From positions 2,093,001 through 2,157,000 of the forward strand of contig NZ_AP022829.1 in assembly GCF_011405655.1 (NCBI RefSeq): a stretch of 64,000 nucleotides of DNA. Reading direction: 5' to 3'. This stretch comes from Adlercreutzia hattorii (lineage in GTDB: Bacteria > Actinomycetota > Coriobacteriia > Coriobacteriales > Eggerthellaceae). Position 1 is the first letter of the stretch. The number at the start of each line of letters is the position of its first letter. Below the pieces are notes generated by a model. That model was not told the origin of the DNA and made no database searches. It worked only from the letters and a program-made list of their open reading frames with translations. This document shows positions 9,179 through 17,405 of this stretch, in pieces. A program made the position numbers and the translations under genes.

Positions 9179-9481
9179 ATGGCAACGGCAACACTTACCA
9201 AGGTCGGCAACAGCATGGCCGTCCTCCTTCCCAAGGCGCTTCGACAAGAGGCAGCTATAGACCAGGATACCCCCCTGCGACTTGCCTCACCTCGCAAGGG
9301 TGTGGTAGTCATTACCTCCATGCTCGACGACGAAGAGGATAGACTTGCTCGCCTACGACGCGTCGAAGCACGCATCGCTGCCCGACGCAATAAGATAAAA
9401 CCCTGGCCGGAAGGACTTACCGCTGACGACTTGATTGCGCAGGCAAAGGAGGAGCGCTATCGTGACTTCCTTGCTCTTTGA
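9179..9481 (+). CDS. AbrB/MazE-family antitoxin
   Basis: A 100-residue protein. Residues 1-50 have the swapped-hairpin AbrB DNA-binding pattern (ATLTKVGNSMAVLLPKALRQE, with the typical VGNS and LPK). The C-terminal half is charged and helical (EEDRLARLRRVEARIAARR) and would wrap the toxin. GATTGGAGG precedes the ATG. The 3' end overlaps the PIN toxin start by 20 nt, as in many type II toxin-antitoxin operons. It probably represses its own promoter at the GTTATAAC repeats. Confidence 0.82.
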   Translation: MATATLTKVGNSMAVLLPKALRQEAAIDQDTPLRLASPRKGVVVITSMLDDEEDRLARLRRVEARIAARRNKIKPWPEGLTADDLIAQAKEERYRDFLAL

Positions 9482-9902
9482 CACCAACGCCCTCATCTAC
9501 TGGATACATCCCGATTCATCTTTTCACGAGGAAGCGCTCTGCCTTGTGGAGGAGGCATACATCAATCGAAGCACAATATGCGCTCTCTCCTCCTCTCTGA
9601 ATGATGTTTACTACATCCTCTGTCGCCACTATATGACGGAAGAAGAGGCGCGTGAATCGTTGCGGGACATCGTCGACACCTTCGACCTTATCGATCTCAC
9701 CGGGCTTTTCGTGCACGAATCCATCGACTCCGACGAACCCGACTACGAAGACGGCCTCATCCGCGTCGCCGCAGAGGAACTTCAGGTAGAAGCTATCATC
9801 AGTTACGACAAAGCCGCCTTCAAGAACTCATTCGTTCCGAAGATGACGGCCCAAGAGGCACTTGTTGCTTTCTTCCAAACAGAAAAAGGTCCCGAGGATT
9901 GA
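9462..9902 (+). CDS. PIN-domain toxin (VapC-like ribonuclease)
   Basis: A 146-residue PIN domain. The first acidic residue is in LLFDTNALIYW near the N-terminus; further acidic residues lie in LNDVYYIL, DEPDYEDGLIRVAAEE and ISYDKAAF, the usual set of metal ligands. PIN toxins of this kind cleave tRNA or other RNA. The GTG at 9462 has AAAGGAGG 9 nt upstream and lies inside the antitoxin gene, giving translational coupling. The toxin 3' end contains the terminator hairpin of the convergent coaE gene. Confidence 0.85.
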   Translation: MTSLLFDTNALIYWIHPDSSFHEEALCLVEEAYINRSTICALSSSLNDVYYILCRHYMTEEEARESLRDIVDTFDLIDLTGLFVHESIDSDEPDYEDGLIRVAAEELQVEAIISYDKAAFKNSFVPKMTAQEALVAFFQTEKGPED

Positions 9903-9914
9903 TTTCTCGGGACC
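9881..9914 (-). terminator. Intrinsic terminator of coaE, embedded in the toxin gene 3' end
   Basis: GGTCCCGAG (9888-9896) pairs with CTCGGGACC (9906-9914). On the minus strand the stem is followed by TTTTTCT, so it terminates coaE transcripts 34 nt past the coaE stop. The hairpin spans the PIN gene stop codon. Confidence 0.75.
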
Positions 9915-9947
9915 CCATTGATTGATTCTAAGTCTAGCAGGTGGCTC

Positions 9948-10547
9948 TTACAGCTCCTTCTTATACTCGTTCCACCAGGCCAGGACCTCGTTGCGGAGCT
10001 CTTCGGGGGTGCCGTCGTTGTTGAAGACCACGTCGGCTGCCTCGATGCGGTCGGCATCGGTGATCTGGCGAGCGATGCGAGCGCGCACGTCCTCCTCCGA
10101 AAAGCCCGAGGCCACGGCGCGCTCGATACGGGTCTCCAACGGCGCCAGCACGGCCATGACCACATCGGCCCCGTAAGCCAGCGACTGCTGGCGGTTGCGG
10201 AACACCGAGTACTCCACCACCACGGCAGGCTTGCCCTCGGCCTCGAAGCCGTCGATGAGGTCGGTGTAGCGCTCCTCGATGCGGGGCATCGTGATGGTGT
10301 TCAGCTTGCGCGTGGCGGCCGGCGTCGCGAAGGCCTTGGCGGCCAGGGCGCTGCGCACCACTTCCCCGTTCTCATCGAAGATGTCATCGCCGAACGCTCC
10401 GCGCAAATCGTCCTTCACCGTGTCCCACATGAGCACCTCGTGCCCCACCTGATCGAGATCGATCCAAGCCAGGCCCTCGTCGGTGAGCGCCTTGCGCGCC
10501 GTGGACTTGCCGGCGCCCATGCCGCCGATGAGAAACAGCTTCTTCAT
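9948..10547 (-). CDS. coaE: Dephospho-CoA kinase
   Basis: A 199-residue P-loop kinase for the last step of coenzyme A synthesis. The start MKKLFLIGGMGAGKSTARKAL gives a Walker A at about 8-16. The DLDQVGHEVL segment corresponds to the family's conserved (I/L)DAD-x-(I/V)-x-H motif. PRIEERY and a C-terminal ADVVFNNDGTPEELRNEV, the family's usual ending, are also present. The ATG at 10547 has GGAGGAGG upstream; the frame extends 22 codons further without need. It lies just downstream of rpsA, with a terminator between them. Confidence 0.93.
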   Translation of the reverse strand: MKKLFLIGGMGAGKSTARKALTDEGLAWIDLDQVGHEVLMWDTVKDDLRGAFGDDIFDENGEVVRSALAAKAFATPAATRKLNTITMPRIEERYTDLIDGFEAEGKPAVVVEYSVFRNRQQSLAYGADVVMAVLAPLETRIERAVASGFSEEDVRARIARQITDADRIEAADVVFNNDGTPEELRNEVLAWWNEYKKEL

Positions 10548-10618
10548 GCGAACCTCCTCCAAAACCGCGCACCTTCGCGCGATCATACCCAAGTAATTCA
10601 ACGGAACCATCATACACG

Positions 10619-10648
10619 AGAAAGGCCGCTCCGAAGAGCGGCCTTTGA
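10619..10648 (-). terminator. Rho-independent terminator of rpsA
   Basis: AAAGGCCGCTC-CGAA-GAGCGGCCTTT forms an 11-bp stem with a GNRA-like loop between rpsA and coaE. On the minus strand it ends in CCTTTCTC. Confidence 0.75.
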
Positions 10649-10688
10649 AAAGTCACTGGTCGTTCGCAGTCGCACGAACCCGCAGAGG

Positions 10689-11906
10689 CTACTCCTCGAC
10701 GGTCTCCACCTCGACGACCTCGGCCTCGGCAACAGCCTCGTCCTTCTTGCGGCGGGCCGGCTTCTCCTCGGCCTGCACCGACTCGTCCACGTCGATCTCG
10801 AAGCCGAGCTCCTCGGCGGCGGCCTTCATGGACAGGGAGATGCGGCGGCGCTCCGGGTTGATCTCCATGACCTTCACCTTCACATCGTCGCCCGCATGCA
10901 CGACCTGCGCCGGGGTGTCGATGTGACGGCCGGCCATCTCGGAGATGTGCACAAGGCCCTCGATGGAGTCGCCCAGCTCGACGAAAGCGCCAAAGGGAAC
11001 GATCTTGGTGACCTTGCCGTCAACGATGGTACCCACGGGGTAGTTCTCCACCAGCTGGATCCACGGATCGGGCGTGGTCTGCTTGAGACCGAGGGAGATG
11101 CGCTCACGCTGCAGATCCACGTCGAGCACCTCGACCTCCACCTCGTCGCCCACCTTGACGACCTCGGAGGGATGGTTGACGTGGTTCCAGGACAGCTCGG
11201 AGATGTGCACCAGGCCGTCGATGCCGCCCAGATCCACGAAAGCACCGAAGTCCACGATGGAGGACACGTTGCCCTTGAGGCGCATGCCCTTGGAGAGCTT
11301 GGAGAGGATCTCGGCGCGCTCGTTCTTGCGGCCCTCCTCCAAGAGAACGCGACGGGACAGCACGACGTTGTTGCGGTTGCGATCCATCTCGATGACGCGG
11401 GCCTCGATCTCGGTGCCCAGGTAGGCATCCAGATCCTTCACGCGGCGCAGGTCCACGAGAGAGGCCGGAAGGAAGCCGCGCAGGCCGATGTCCAGGATAA
11501 GACCGCCCTTGACCACCTCGATGACCTCGCCGGTGACCACTTCGCCGGCCTTGAACTTCTCCTCGACGGAAATCCAGGCACGCTCGTACTCGGCGCGCTT
11601 CTTGGAGAGGATGAGGCGGCCGTCCTTGTCCTCCTTCTGGAGAACCAGAGCCTCGATCTTGTCGCCCAGGCTCACGATGTCGGACGGATCGGCATCCTTG
11701 CGGATGGACAGCTCGCGGGCCGGGATGACGCCCTCGCTCTTGAAGCCGATGTCCACCAGCACCTCGTCGTGCTCCAGCTTGACGACGGTACCGTCGACGA
11801 GATCGCCCTCGTCGAACTCGGTCAGCGTGCCGTCGATCATCTCGTTCATCTGCTCGTCGGAGATGTCGGAGAAGTCGATCACGGAGGTGTTCTTGATTTC
11901 GGTCAA
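10689..11906 (-). CDS. rpsA: 30S ribosomal protein S1
   Basis: A 405-residue protein of four S1 (OB-fold) RNA-binding repeats. They start at about 33 ([27 protein letters not shown]), 120 ([27 protein letters not shown]), 205 ([28 protein letters not shown]) and 290 ([29 protein letters not shown]). The acidic, Ala/Glu/Val-rich tail is variable. Four repeats are usual for actinobacterial S1, against six in Escherichia. The start is TTG at 11906 with AAAGGGG 6 nt upstream; no in-frame ATG lies near. S1 unfolds mRNA at the ribosome. The long leader upstream carries a 5' hairpin. Confidence 0.94.
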   Translation of the reverse strand: MTEIKNTSVIDFSDISDEQMNEMIDGTLTEFDEGDLVDGTVVKLEHDEVLVDIGFKSEGVIPARELSIRKDADPSDIVSLGDKIEALVLQKEDKDGRLILSKKRAEYERAWISVEEKFKAGEVVTGEVIEVVKGGLILDIGLRGFLPASLVDLRRVKDLDAYLGTEIEARVIEMDRNRNNVVLSRRVLLEEGRKNERAEILSKLSKGMRLKGNVSSIVDFGAFVDLGGIDGLVHISELSWNHVNHPSEVVKVGDEVEVEVLDVDLQRERISLGLKQTTPDPWIQLVENYPVGTIVDGKVTKIVPFGAFVELGDSIEGLVHISEMAGRHIDTPAQVVHAGDDVKVKVMEINPERRRISLSMKAAAEELGFEIDVDESVQAEEKPARRKKDEAVAEAEVVEVETVEE

Positions 11907-12031
11907 AACGGACCCCTTTCAAAAACTAAATCGGGGACCCTTCGTCATGATGGTTGATACGTACCATGTTCGCTTGCAGAAGCAAGGATCGCGGTGCAAC
12001 AAACATGTCTCGGGGGCCAACAGATACTTAC

Positions 12032-12064
12032 ACTTGCCGCCTATCGGCAAGTCCGCCCAGTATA
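12032..12064 (-). promoter_or_regulatory. rpsA -10 element and 5'-terminal mRNA hairpin
   Basis: On the minus strand, TATACT (12059-12064) lies 6 nt before a perfect 8-bp hairpin ACTTGCCG-ATAGG-CGGCAAGT (12052 to 12032). Transcription starting at the usual distance would place the hairpin at the very 5' end of an approximately 145-nt leader. No convincing -35 is visible. The rest of 11907-12169 holds no gene I can support. Confidence 0.4.
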
Positions 12065-12169
12065 GCACCGAAGGCGCGCGGCGCTTTGTGAATTTTCCCC
12101 GAGTGCTGACATTTTTCGCAGCGCGCCCACAAGGCGGCCGAGAAGAGCCCTCAGCGCGTCGAAGGCGCC

Positions 12170-13570
12170 CTACGAAAGCAGCAGCACGTCCTTCCGGGCG
12201 CGCGCCTCGCTACGCACCTCATCGGTAAACCCGCCTATACTGAAGAGGACATAGACGGGCGGGCCGCCAAAGCGCCGGAAAGAGGGGTCGTCCAGGGCCT
12301 TTCGAGCCTGCTCTTCCAAGTGCCTCAGCACATTGGCGCCCACGGGCCTCGCCCAGAACTTGCACTCGCCGAACACCGCTCGGCCCTCTTCGGCGCCCAG
12401 CCCCACAACGTCCAGCTCCACATCGCGTGCGCCCCACCAAGCGCCCACCCGCTCGGGCATGAAGGGGAGCGCCCCTTCCGCGCCCGCATCCCACAGGCGG
12501 TCGCGGCACACGTCCTCGTACACGTAGGCGACCTGCCCGTCGACGAAGTTGTTCCTAATCGTCTTCAGCGCCTCCGCCCGCCGCCCCGTCTCCAACAGCC
12601 CCATCTGGGGAAAGACGAAGCGGAACCAGAAGCGCAGGTAGTTGTCCTTGATGCGGTAGAGGCCCTTCTTGCTCTTCTCGGGGTTCTCCTCCGTCACGGG
12701 CACCACGCGCTCCAGCACATCGAGCCGCTCGAGCACTTTCAGGTACTTCGACAGCCCCGTCTGCCTCACGTTCAGCGCCGCGGCGATCTCCCCGCTCTTG
12801 CGGTTGCCCGCCGCCACCGCCTTCAAAATGGAGAAATAGGTTCCCACCTCGCTCACCTCCTTCGACAGAAGGAAGTTCGGCTCGTCGTACAGATAGCTGC
12901 TGGAGTTCAAAACGCTCTTCTCGATGCCGCGGTACACATCGTCCACGCCCCTGAAGCTCTCGATGTACTTGGGGACGCCGCCCGTGACGCTGTAGAGCTC
13001 GACCAGTTCGCGGCGCCCGATCTCCTTCGTGAAGAAATCCCGGTAGAACCGAAAGGGAATCTGCTTCATGCGAACCTGCGCGGTGCGCCTCCCGTAGAGG
13101 GGGCTGTTATAGGAGAGCACCTGGCTTTCCATGAGCGAGATGAGCGAGCCGCACAGGATGACCATCACGTTGCGCTTGGAAAGCATCGTGTCCCAGATGC
13201 GCTGGAAGACGGAGGGGAACGCCGGGTTCGCCTTGCCGAGGTACTGGAACTCGTCCAGCGCGACGACGAGGCGCTCGCCGTCGCTCGTCAGACGGTCGAA
13301 GAGAACGTCCCAGTTGTCTACGGACACCTGGCCGAGCAGCTCGTCGCCCGTGAACGCGGCCACCTGTTTCTGGAAGGCCGCGCGGTTCTGTTCCTCCGAC
13401 TCCTCCGTCGCCAGGAAGTACAGCGCGCGCTTGTCGCGGACGAACTCGGTGATGAGCGCCGTCTTCCCGATGCGGCGCCGGCCGTAGATGACCGCCATGG
13501 CCGCCTGGTGGTCGGCGAACTGCTCCTCCAAGGCGGCGAGTTCTTCAATGCGGTCGACGAACGCGTCCAC
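12170..13570 (-). CDS. AAA ATPase with DUF234-type C-terminal domain
   Basis: A 466-residue protein of the archaeal/bacterial ATPase_2 family. It has a Walker A (VIYGRRRIGKTALI, about 30-43), Walker B (ERLVVALDEFQYL), and a sensor region (VILCGSLISLM). A winged-helix segment follows (GEIAAALNVRQTGLSKYLKVLERLDVLER), then a DUF234 nuclease-like domain (ARDVELDVVGLG... VFGECKFWARPV) with the spaced D/E and E-x-K residues of PD-(D/E)XK enzymes. The cellular role of this family is not established. The GTG at 13570 is preferred to the ATG at 13591 because AAAGGGG lies 5 nt before it. A set of three palindromic repeats lies upstream. Confidence 0.78.
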   Translation of the reverse strand: MDAFVDRIEELAALEEQFADHQAAMAVIYGRRRIGKTALITEFVRDKRALYFLATEESEEQNRAAFQKQVAAFTGDELLGQVSVDNWDVLFDRLTSDGERLVVALDEFQYLGKANPAFPSVFQRIWDTMLSKRNVMVILCGSLISLMESQVLSYNSPLYGRRTAQVRMKQIPFRFYRDFFTKEIGRRELVELYSVTGGVPKYIESFRGVDDVYRGIEKSVLNSSSYLYDEPNFLLSKEVSEVGTYFSILKAVAAGNRKSGEIAAALNVRQTGLSKYLKVLERLDVLERVVPVTEENPEKSKKGLYRIKDNYLRFWFRFVFPQMGLLETGRRAEALKTIRNNFVDGQVAYVYEDVCRDRLWDAGAEGALPFMPERVGAWWGARDVELDVVGLGAEEGRAVFGECKFWARPVGANVLRHLEEQARKALDDPSFRRFGGPPVYVLFSIGGFTDEVRSEARARKDVLLLS

Positions 13571-13606
13571 AATTGCCCCTTTCTCTCCCATGCTTCGTTG
13601 GAGGGA

Positions 13607-13658
13607 TATTATACTTCAAAGTATTATACTTCAAAGTATTATACTTCAAAGTATAATC
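13607..13658 (-). repeat. Three tandem 15-bp palindromic repeats upstream of the DUF234 ATPase
   Basis: Units at 13607-13621, 13622-13636 and 13637-13651. Each contains ATACTT-CA-AAGTAT, a perfect 6+6 palindrome that overlaps its neighbour. On the minus strand every unit supplies a TATAAT. The array lies 40-80 bp upstream of the ATPase start, the position of an operator. Confidence 0.75.
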
Positions 13659-13795
13659 TGATGCACGTCCAGCTCACGCAGGGCCTCCTCGCCCTATTCT
13701 TTACTTTCCGCATCATCTTTCGTGAGCGCAGACGTTGCGCTAGAATGAGAGGATGCGTTTGCGTCCGGTCGGCTTCATCGGGATAAGGCTCAGCC

Positions 13796-14842
13796 ATGGA
13801 ATTGACTCTTTCGGTGTTCCTCTCGCAGGCAGGAAATCATCCGATCCTGCTCGGCATTCTGGCGCTGGTCATCGGCGTGACCATCATCTCGGGCGCCACC
13901 GACGCCCCCAACGCCATCGCCAGCGCGGTCTCCACCCGCTGCCTCACCCCCGGCGCCGCCCTCGCGCTCGCTGCCGTGTTCAACTTCGTGGGGCTGGTGG
14001 GCATGACCTACATCTCCACGGCCGTGGCCCACACCATGTTCAACATGGTCGATTTCTCCGGCAACACCCACCAGGCGCTACTCGCGCTCATAGCCGCCAT
14101 GATAGGCTCCATCGGCTGGGGCGTCTTCTGTTGGTTCTGGGGCATTCCCGCCAGCAAGTCCCACTCGCTCATCGCCGGCGTCACCGGCGGGGCCATCGCG
14201 CTGAACGGGCTTGCCGGCGTCGTGCTCTCCGAGTGGATGCTCGTCATCTACGGCATGGTGTTCTCGCTGGTGGGCGGCTTCATCCTCGGTATGACCACCA
14301 CCAAGATCATCGAGTTTCTCTTCTCCGGCGTCAACCGCCAGCGCGGCAACAAGGTGTGCATGGTGCTGCAGGACATCTGCGCCTGCGCGCTGTCGTTCCT
14401 CCACGGCGCCCAGGACGGGCAGAAGTTCATGTCCATCGGGCTTTTGGGCATCGCGCTCGCCTTCGGCATGGAGACGAGCGGCGCCACCGACTTCCCCCTG
14501 TGGCTCATGATCATCTGCTCAGCGGCCATGTCGCTGGGCACGCTTCTCGGCGGCAAGCGCATCATCAAGTCCGTGGCCATGGACATGGTGTCGCTGGAGA
14601 AGTACCAGGGCGTGGCGGCCTCCCTCTCCACGGTGATCACGCTGTTCGTGGCATCCATGACCGGCATGCCCGTCTCCACTTCCCACTGCTCCACCGCCTC
14701 CATCATGGGCGTAGGCGCCTCGAAGAGCTTCCGCCGCGTGAACTGGGGCGTCGCCCGCCGTATGGTGTGGGCCTGGGTGCTCACCTTCCCCTGCTGCGGA
14801 TTTATCGGCTGGGCCTTGGCCAAGCTGTTCATGATGCTGTAG
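13796..14842 (+). CDS. Inorganic phosphate transporter, PiT family
   Basis: A 348-residue polytopic membrane protein with the internal duplication of PiT permeases. The first repeat signature is GATDAPNAIASAVSTR (about 32-47) and GIPASKSHSLIAGVTGGAIA; the second is GMETSGATDFPLW and GMPVSTSHCSTASIMGVGASK. Such proteins import phosphate or metal-phosphate with protons or sodium. No phoU-like gene lies next to it. ATAAGG upstream of the ATG is a weak ribosome site. The gene is monocistronic and convergent with the TSCPD gene across a shared terminator. Confidence 0.9.
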   Translation: MELTLSVFLSQAGNHPILLGILALVIGVTIISGATDAPNAIASAVSTRCLTPGAALALAAVFNFVGLVGMTYISTAVAHTMFNMVDFSGNTHQALLALIAAMIGSIGWGVFCWFWGIPASKSHSLIAGVTGGAIALNGLAGVVLSEWMLVIYGMVFSLVGGFILGMTTTKIIEFLFSGVNRQRGNKVCMVLQDICACALSFLHGAQDGQKFMSIGLLGIALAFGMETSGATDFPLWLMIICSAAMSLGTLLGGKRIIKSVAMDMVSLEKYQGVAASLSTVITLFVASMTGMPVSTSHCSTASIMGVGASKSFRRVNWGVARRMVWAWVLTFPCCGFIGWALAKLFMML

Positions 14843-14844
14843 AA

Positions 14845-14872
14845 AAGGGCCCGGACATGAGTCCGGGCCCTT
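14845..14872. terminator. Bidirectional terminator between the PiT gene and the TSCPD gene
   Basis: AAGGGCCCGGAC-ATGA-GTCCGGGCCCTT forms a 12-bp perfect stem. The minus-strand transcript ends in CCCTTTTCT, and the hairpin starts 3 nt after the PiT stop codon. Confidence 0.8.
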
Positions 14873-14896
14873 GGGTGAACCGCAGCTGGGATCGCC

Positions 14897-15157
14897 TTAC
14901 GCTTCCTCAGCGGCTTTTGCTTGGGCCTCGCGGATGGCCTTGGTCATCTGATCCACGCAGGAGGTGGAGCGCCGCCCGCAGGTGTGGCCCTCCATCATGG
15001 CGACGATGTCGTCGACGTTCTGGCCAGCCACCAGCTTGGAGATGGCCTTCAAGTTGCCGTCGCAGCCGCCGGTGAACTGGACGCTCTTGATGGTGTCGCC
15101 GTCCAGTTCCACATCGATCTGACGGGAGCAGACGCCGCGGGGAATGTAGGTGTGCAT
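14897..15157 (-). CDS. TSCPD domain protein (TIGR03905 type)
   Basis: An 86-residue protein starting MHTYIPRGVCSRQIDVELDGD, with FTGGCDGNLKAISKLVAG and a Cys pair near the end (TCGRRSTSCVDQMTKAI). The same fold occurs as the C-terminal domain of some class II ribonucleotide reductases, and small stand-alone versions are widespread and uncharacterised. The ATG at 15157 has GAAAGGAA upstream. It lies 51 nt downstream of glnK on the same strand and could be part of that transcript. No function is assigned. Confidence 0.78.
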   Translation of the reverse strand: MHTYIPRGVCSRQIDVELDGDTIKSVQFTGGCDGNLKAISKLVAGQNVDDIVAMMEGHTCGRRSTSCVDQMTKAIREAQAKAAEEA

Positions 15158-15208
15158 GTCGGTTCCTTTCTCGCACCTTGTTTCGGCGAGATTGTACCGC
15201 ATTGTGGC

Positions 15209-15547
15209 CTACACCGCCGTCGCGCCGCGCTCGCCGGTGCGGATGCGCACCACTTCCTCCACAGGCGCCACGAAGATCTTGCCGTCGCCCACCTCGCCGG
15301 TGCGGGCGGCGCCCACGATGGTGTCCACCAGCGCGTCCACCGCGTCGTCTTCCACCACTACCTCGAATTTCACCTTCGGCACCATGTTCAGCATCACTTC
15401 GGTGCCGCGCACGTACTCGCTCCAGCCGTGCTGGGCGCCGCAGCCGTGCACCTGCGAGATGGTCATGCCCTTCACATCGGCGGCGAACAGGGCATCCTTC
15501 AGCGGCTCCATCTTCTCGGGCCGCACAATAGCCGTTACTCGTTTCAT
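15209..15547 (-). CDS. glnK: PII nitrogen regulatory protein (GlnK/GlnB), Tyr51 absent
   Basis: A 112-residue PII protein. The start (MKRVTAIVRPEKMEPLKDAL), the B-loop (AARTGEVGDGKIFVAPVEEVVRIRTGE) and the overall length are typical. PII trimers sense ATP/ADP and 2-oxoglutarate and block the AmtB channel through the T-loop. The T-loop here reads AQHGWSEYVRGTEVML. Counting from Met1, positions 46 and 51 are both Val, and the only Tyr is at 45. The uridylylation or adenylylation site (Tyr51) of proteobacterial and actinobacterial PII proteins is therefore missing. It follows amtB with a 33-nt gap, the classical amtB-glnK order. Confidence 0.93.
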   Translation of the reverse strand: MKRVTAIVRPEKMEPLKDALFAADVKGMTISQVHGCGAQHGWSEYVRGTEVMLNMVPKVKFEVVVEDDAVDALVDTIVGAARTGEVGDGKIFVAPVEEVVRIRTGERGATAV

Positions 15548-15580
15548 AGCCGCAACTCCTTTCTCAATCGCTCCGCCGTG

Positions 15581-16906
15581 CTAGTCCAGACCCAGGTAGG
15601 CCGGATAGGCCGACTCGCCATGGACGGCCACATCGAGCCCAGCCGCCTCATCCTCGGCGCTCACCCGCAAGCTGCCCTTGAAGCAGGCCTTGATGATAAG
15701 CCCCAGCACTACGTCCGCGATGGCCACGAAGGCGATGGTCACCAGGATGCCCAGCACCTGCGAGCCCAGAAGCGACCAGTCGCCGGTGTACAGAAGGCCG
15801 CCGTGCTCGGTCCAGGAGAGCCCGGGCACGCAGAACAGACCCGTGAGGATGCCGCCCACGATGCCGCCGACGCAGTGGCAGCCGAAGGCGTCCAGCGCGT
15901 CATCGTAGCCGAGGCGCCGCTTGGCCTGGGAAATGGCCGCGTACACGATGGGGCTCACGATAAGTCCCATGACGATCGCCGCCCAGGGCTCCACGAACCC
16001 TGCCGCCGGGGTGATGGCCACAAGGCCGGCCACCAGGCCCGTCGCCGCGCCGACGAGCGTGCACTTCCCCACTGTGATGCGCTCGGTGATCATCCAGGAA
16101 AGCACGCCGGCGGCGCTCGCGGCCACGGTGTTCAGCAGCGCGAGACCCGCCACGCCATCGGCGGCGAACTCGCTGCCAGCGTTGAAACCGAACCAGCCGA
16201 ACCACAGAAGCGCCGCGCCCAGGGCCACAAAGGGCACATTGTGCGGGCGGTAAGACAGCACCGCAAACCCTTTGCGCCGCCCCAGCATAAGGCAGAGGAT
16301 GAGCCCGGTGAGGCCCGAGGAGATGTGCACCACATCGCCGCCGGCGAAGTCCAGGGCCCCGATCATGTCGCCAATGAGCGAGCCGTCACCGCCCCACACC
16401 ATATGGGCGAGCGGCGCGTACACCACGACGACCCACACGGCCACGAACGCGCATACGGCGCCGAACTTCATGCGTCCAGCTACAGCACCGGTGATGATGG
16501 CGCAGGTGATCATGGCGAAGGCCATCTGGAAGACGATGTCGATAATGGCCGGATAGCCCGCCGCTAACTCGGGGTCGTTGGCCAGCGCTCCTTGGCCGGA
16601 CAGCACCGCGAAGGCGTCAGGTGTGCCTTCGGCCTCGGCCACCATGTCGTTCACGGCGCTCAGGCACCCGATCTGGTCGAGGCCGCCGAAAAACGGCAAC
16701 GAGCCGTCGCCGCCGTAGGCGAACGACCAACCGCAAACGACCCACATAACCCCAACGATGCCGAGCACGCCGAACACCATCACCATGGTGTTCACGACGT
16801 TCTTGCGACGGGAGAGACCTCCATAGAAGAAGGCGAGTCCGGGCGTCATGAGCAGCACCAGCATGGCGCAGACGAGCATGAACCCAGTGGAACCGGTGTC
16901 AATCAT
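15581..16906 (-). CDS. amtB: Ammonium transporter AmtB
   Basis: A 441-residue Amt/Rh channel with about 11 membrane helices. Visible hallmarks are the LAFFYGGLSRRKN segment at the end of the first helix, DFAGGDVVHISSG (first pore His) and DAFGCHCVGGIVGG (second pore His). The ATG at 16906 has GAAAGGGG 9 nt upstream; a TTG at 16915 directly abuts that site and is less likely. Expected partner: the adjacent PII protein. Regulation by nitrogen supply is likely. TGTTAAC-type palindromes lie 160-200 bp upstream. Confidence 0.94.
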   Translation of the reverse strand: MIDTGSTGFMLVCAMLVLLMTPGLAFFYGGLSRRKNVVNTMVMVFGVLGIVGVMWVVCGWSFAYGGDGSLPFFGGLDQIGCLSAVNDMVAEAEGTPDAFAVLSGQGALANDPELAAGYPAIIDIVFQMAFAMITCAIITGAVAGRMKFGAVCAFVAVWVVVVYAPLAHMVWGGDGSLIGDMIGALDFAGGDVVHISSGLTGLILCLMLGRRKGFAVLSYRPHNVPFVALGAALLWFGWFGFNAGSEFAADGVAGLALLNTVAASAAGVLSWMITERITVGKCTLVGAATGLVAGLVAITPAAGFVEPWAAIVMGLIVSPIVYAAISQAKRRLGYDDALDAFGCHCVGGIVGGILTGLFCVPGLSWTEHGGLLYTGDWSLLGSQVLGILVTIAFVAIADVVLGLIIKACFKGSLRVSAEDEAAGLDVAVHGESAYPAYLGLD

Positions 16907-17093
16907 CGCGATCAACCCCTTTCACAGTTCGCGGGCCCTCGGCGAAAAGAGGTCGGGAGGCGCCGCGCGCCGCACCGCGCGGGCCTCCCCACCCCTTGTC
17001 GCCCAAGATGCCCAACGGCAAGGACACCCCGATTGTTCCACGGCACCTGGTGACCTGCGCGCTCAACGATGATTGTTAACCCCCTCAAAAATA

Positions 17094-17105
17094 AGTGTTA
17101 ACACT
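17094..17105. promoter_or_regulatory. Palindrome upstream of amtB
   Basis: AGTGTTAACACT is a perfect 12-bp palindrome 188 bp before amtB; a second TGTTAAC lies at 17074-17080. It could bind a nitrogen regulator, but nothing proves this. The 16907-17405 gap otherwise holds the 150-bp inverted-repeat element described separately and no gene that I can support. Confidence 0.3.
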
Positions 17106-17213
17106 GGCGACCATTCCTTGTTACTGGGCGGAAACAAATGCCCGCGCGTCCCGTCACAGATCGCCGAAGCATTACAATGGCAGCGTTGCCTTTACAAAGA
17201 ATCGGCGCGATTT

Positions 17214-17363
17214 GGTCACAAAATCGAGTTCTGGGTTTTTGCAGACCTCAAGACGACATAAGAGCAAGAGGAATATATCGCTAAACGATATACTACACAA
17301 AGTCGCAACCGTTAATTGGGTCGTATCGCCCATAAAGAAAACCCAGAACTCGATTTTGTGACC
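17214..17363. repeat. 150-bp element with perfect 26-bp terminal inverted repeats
   Basis: The left arm 17214-17239 begins GGTCACAAAATCGAG and the right arm 17338-17363 is its exact reverse complement. Between them lie 98 AT-rich bases with an inner hairpin (TATATCG-CTAAA-CGATATA). There is no coding sequence. The size and structure resemble a MITE or a noncoding insertion-sequence remnant. It ends about 40 bp before the GNAT gene. Confidence 0.65.
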
Positions 17364-17405
17364 ACTTTTTCGAAAAGTTTTGTCACAACGCGGAAGGATG
17401 CACTC

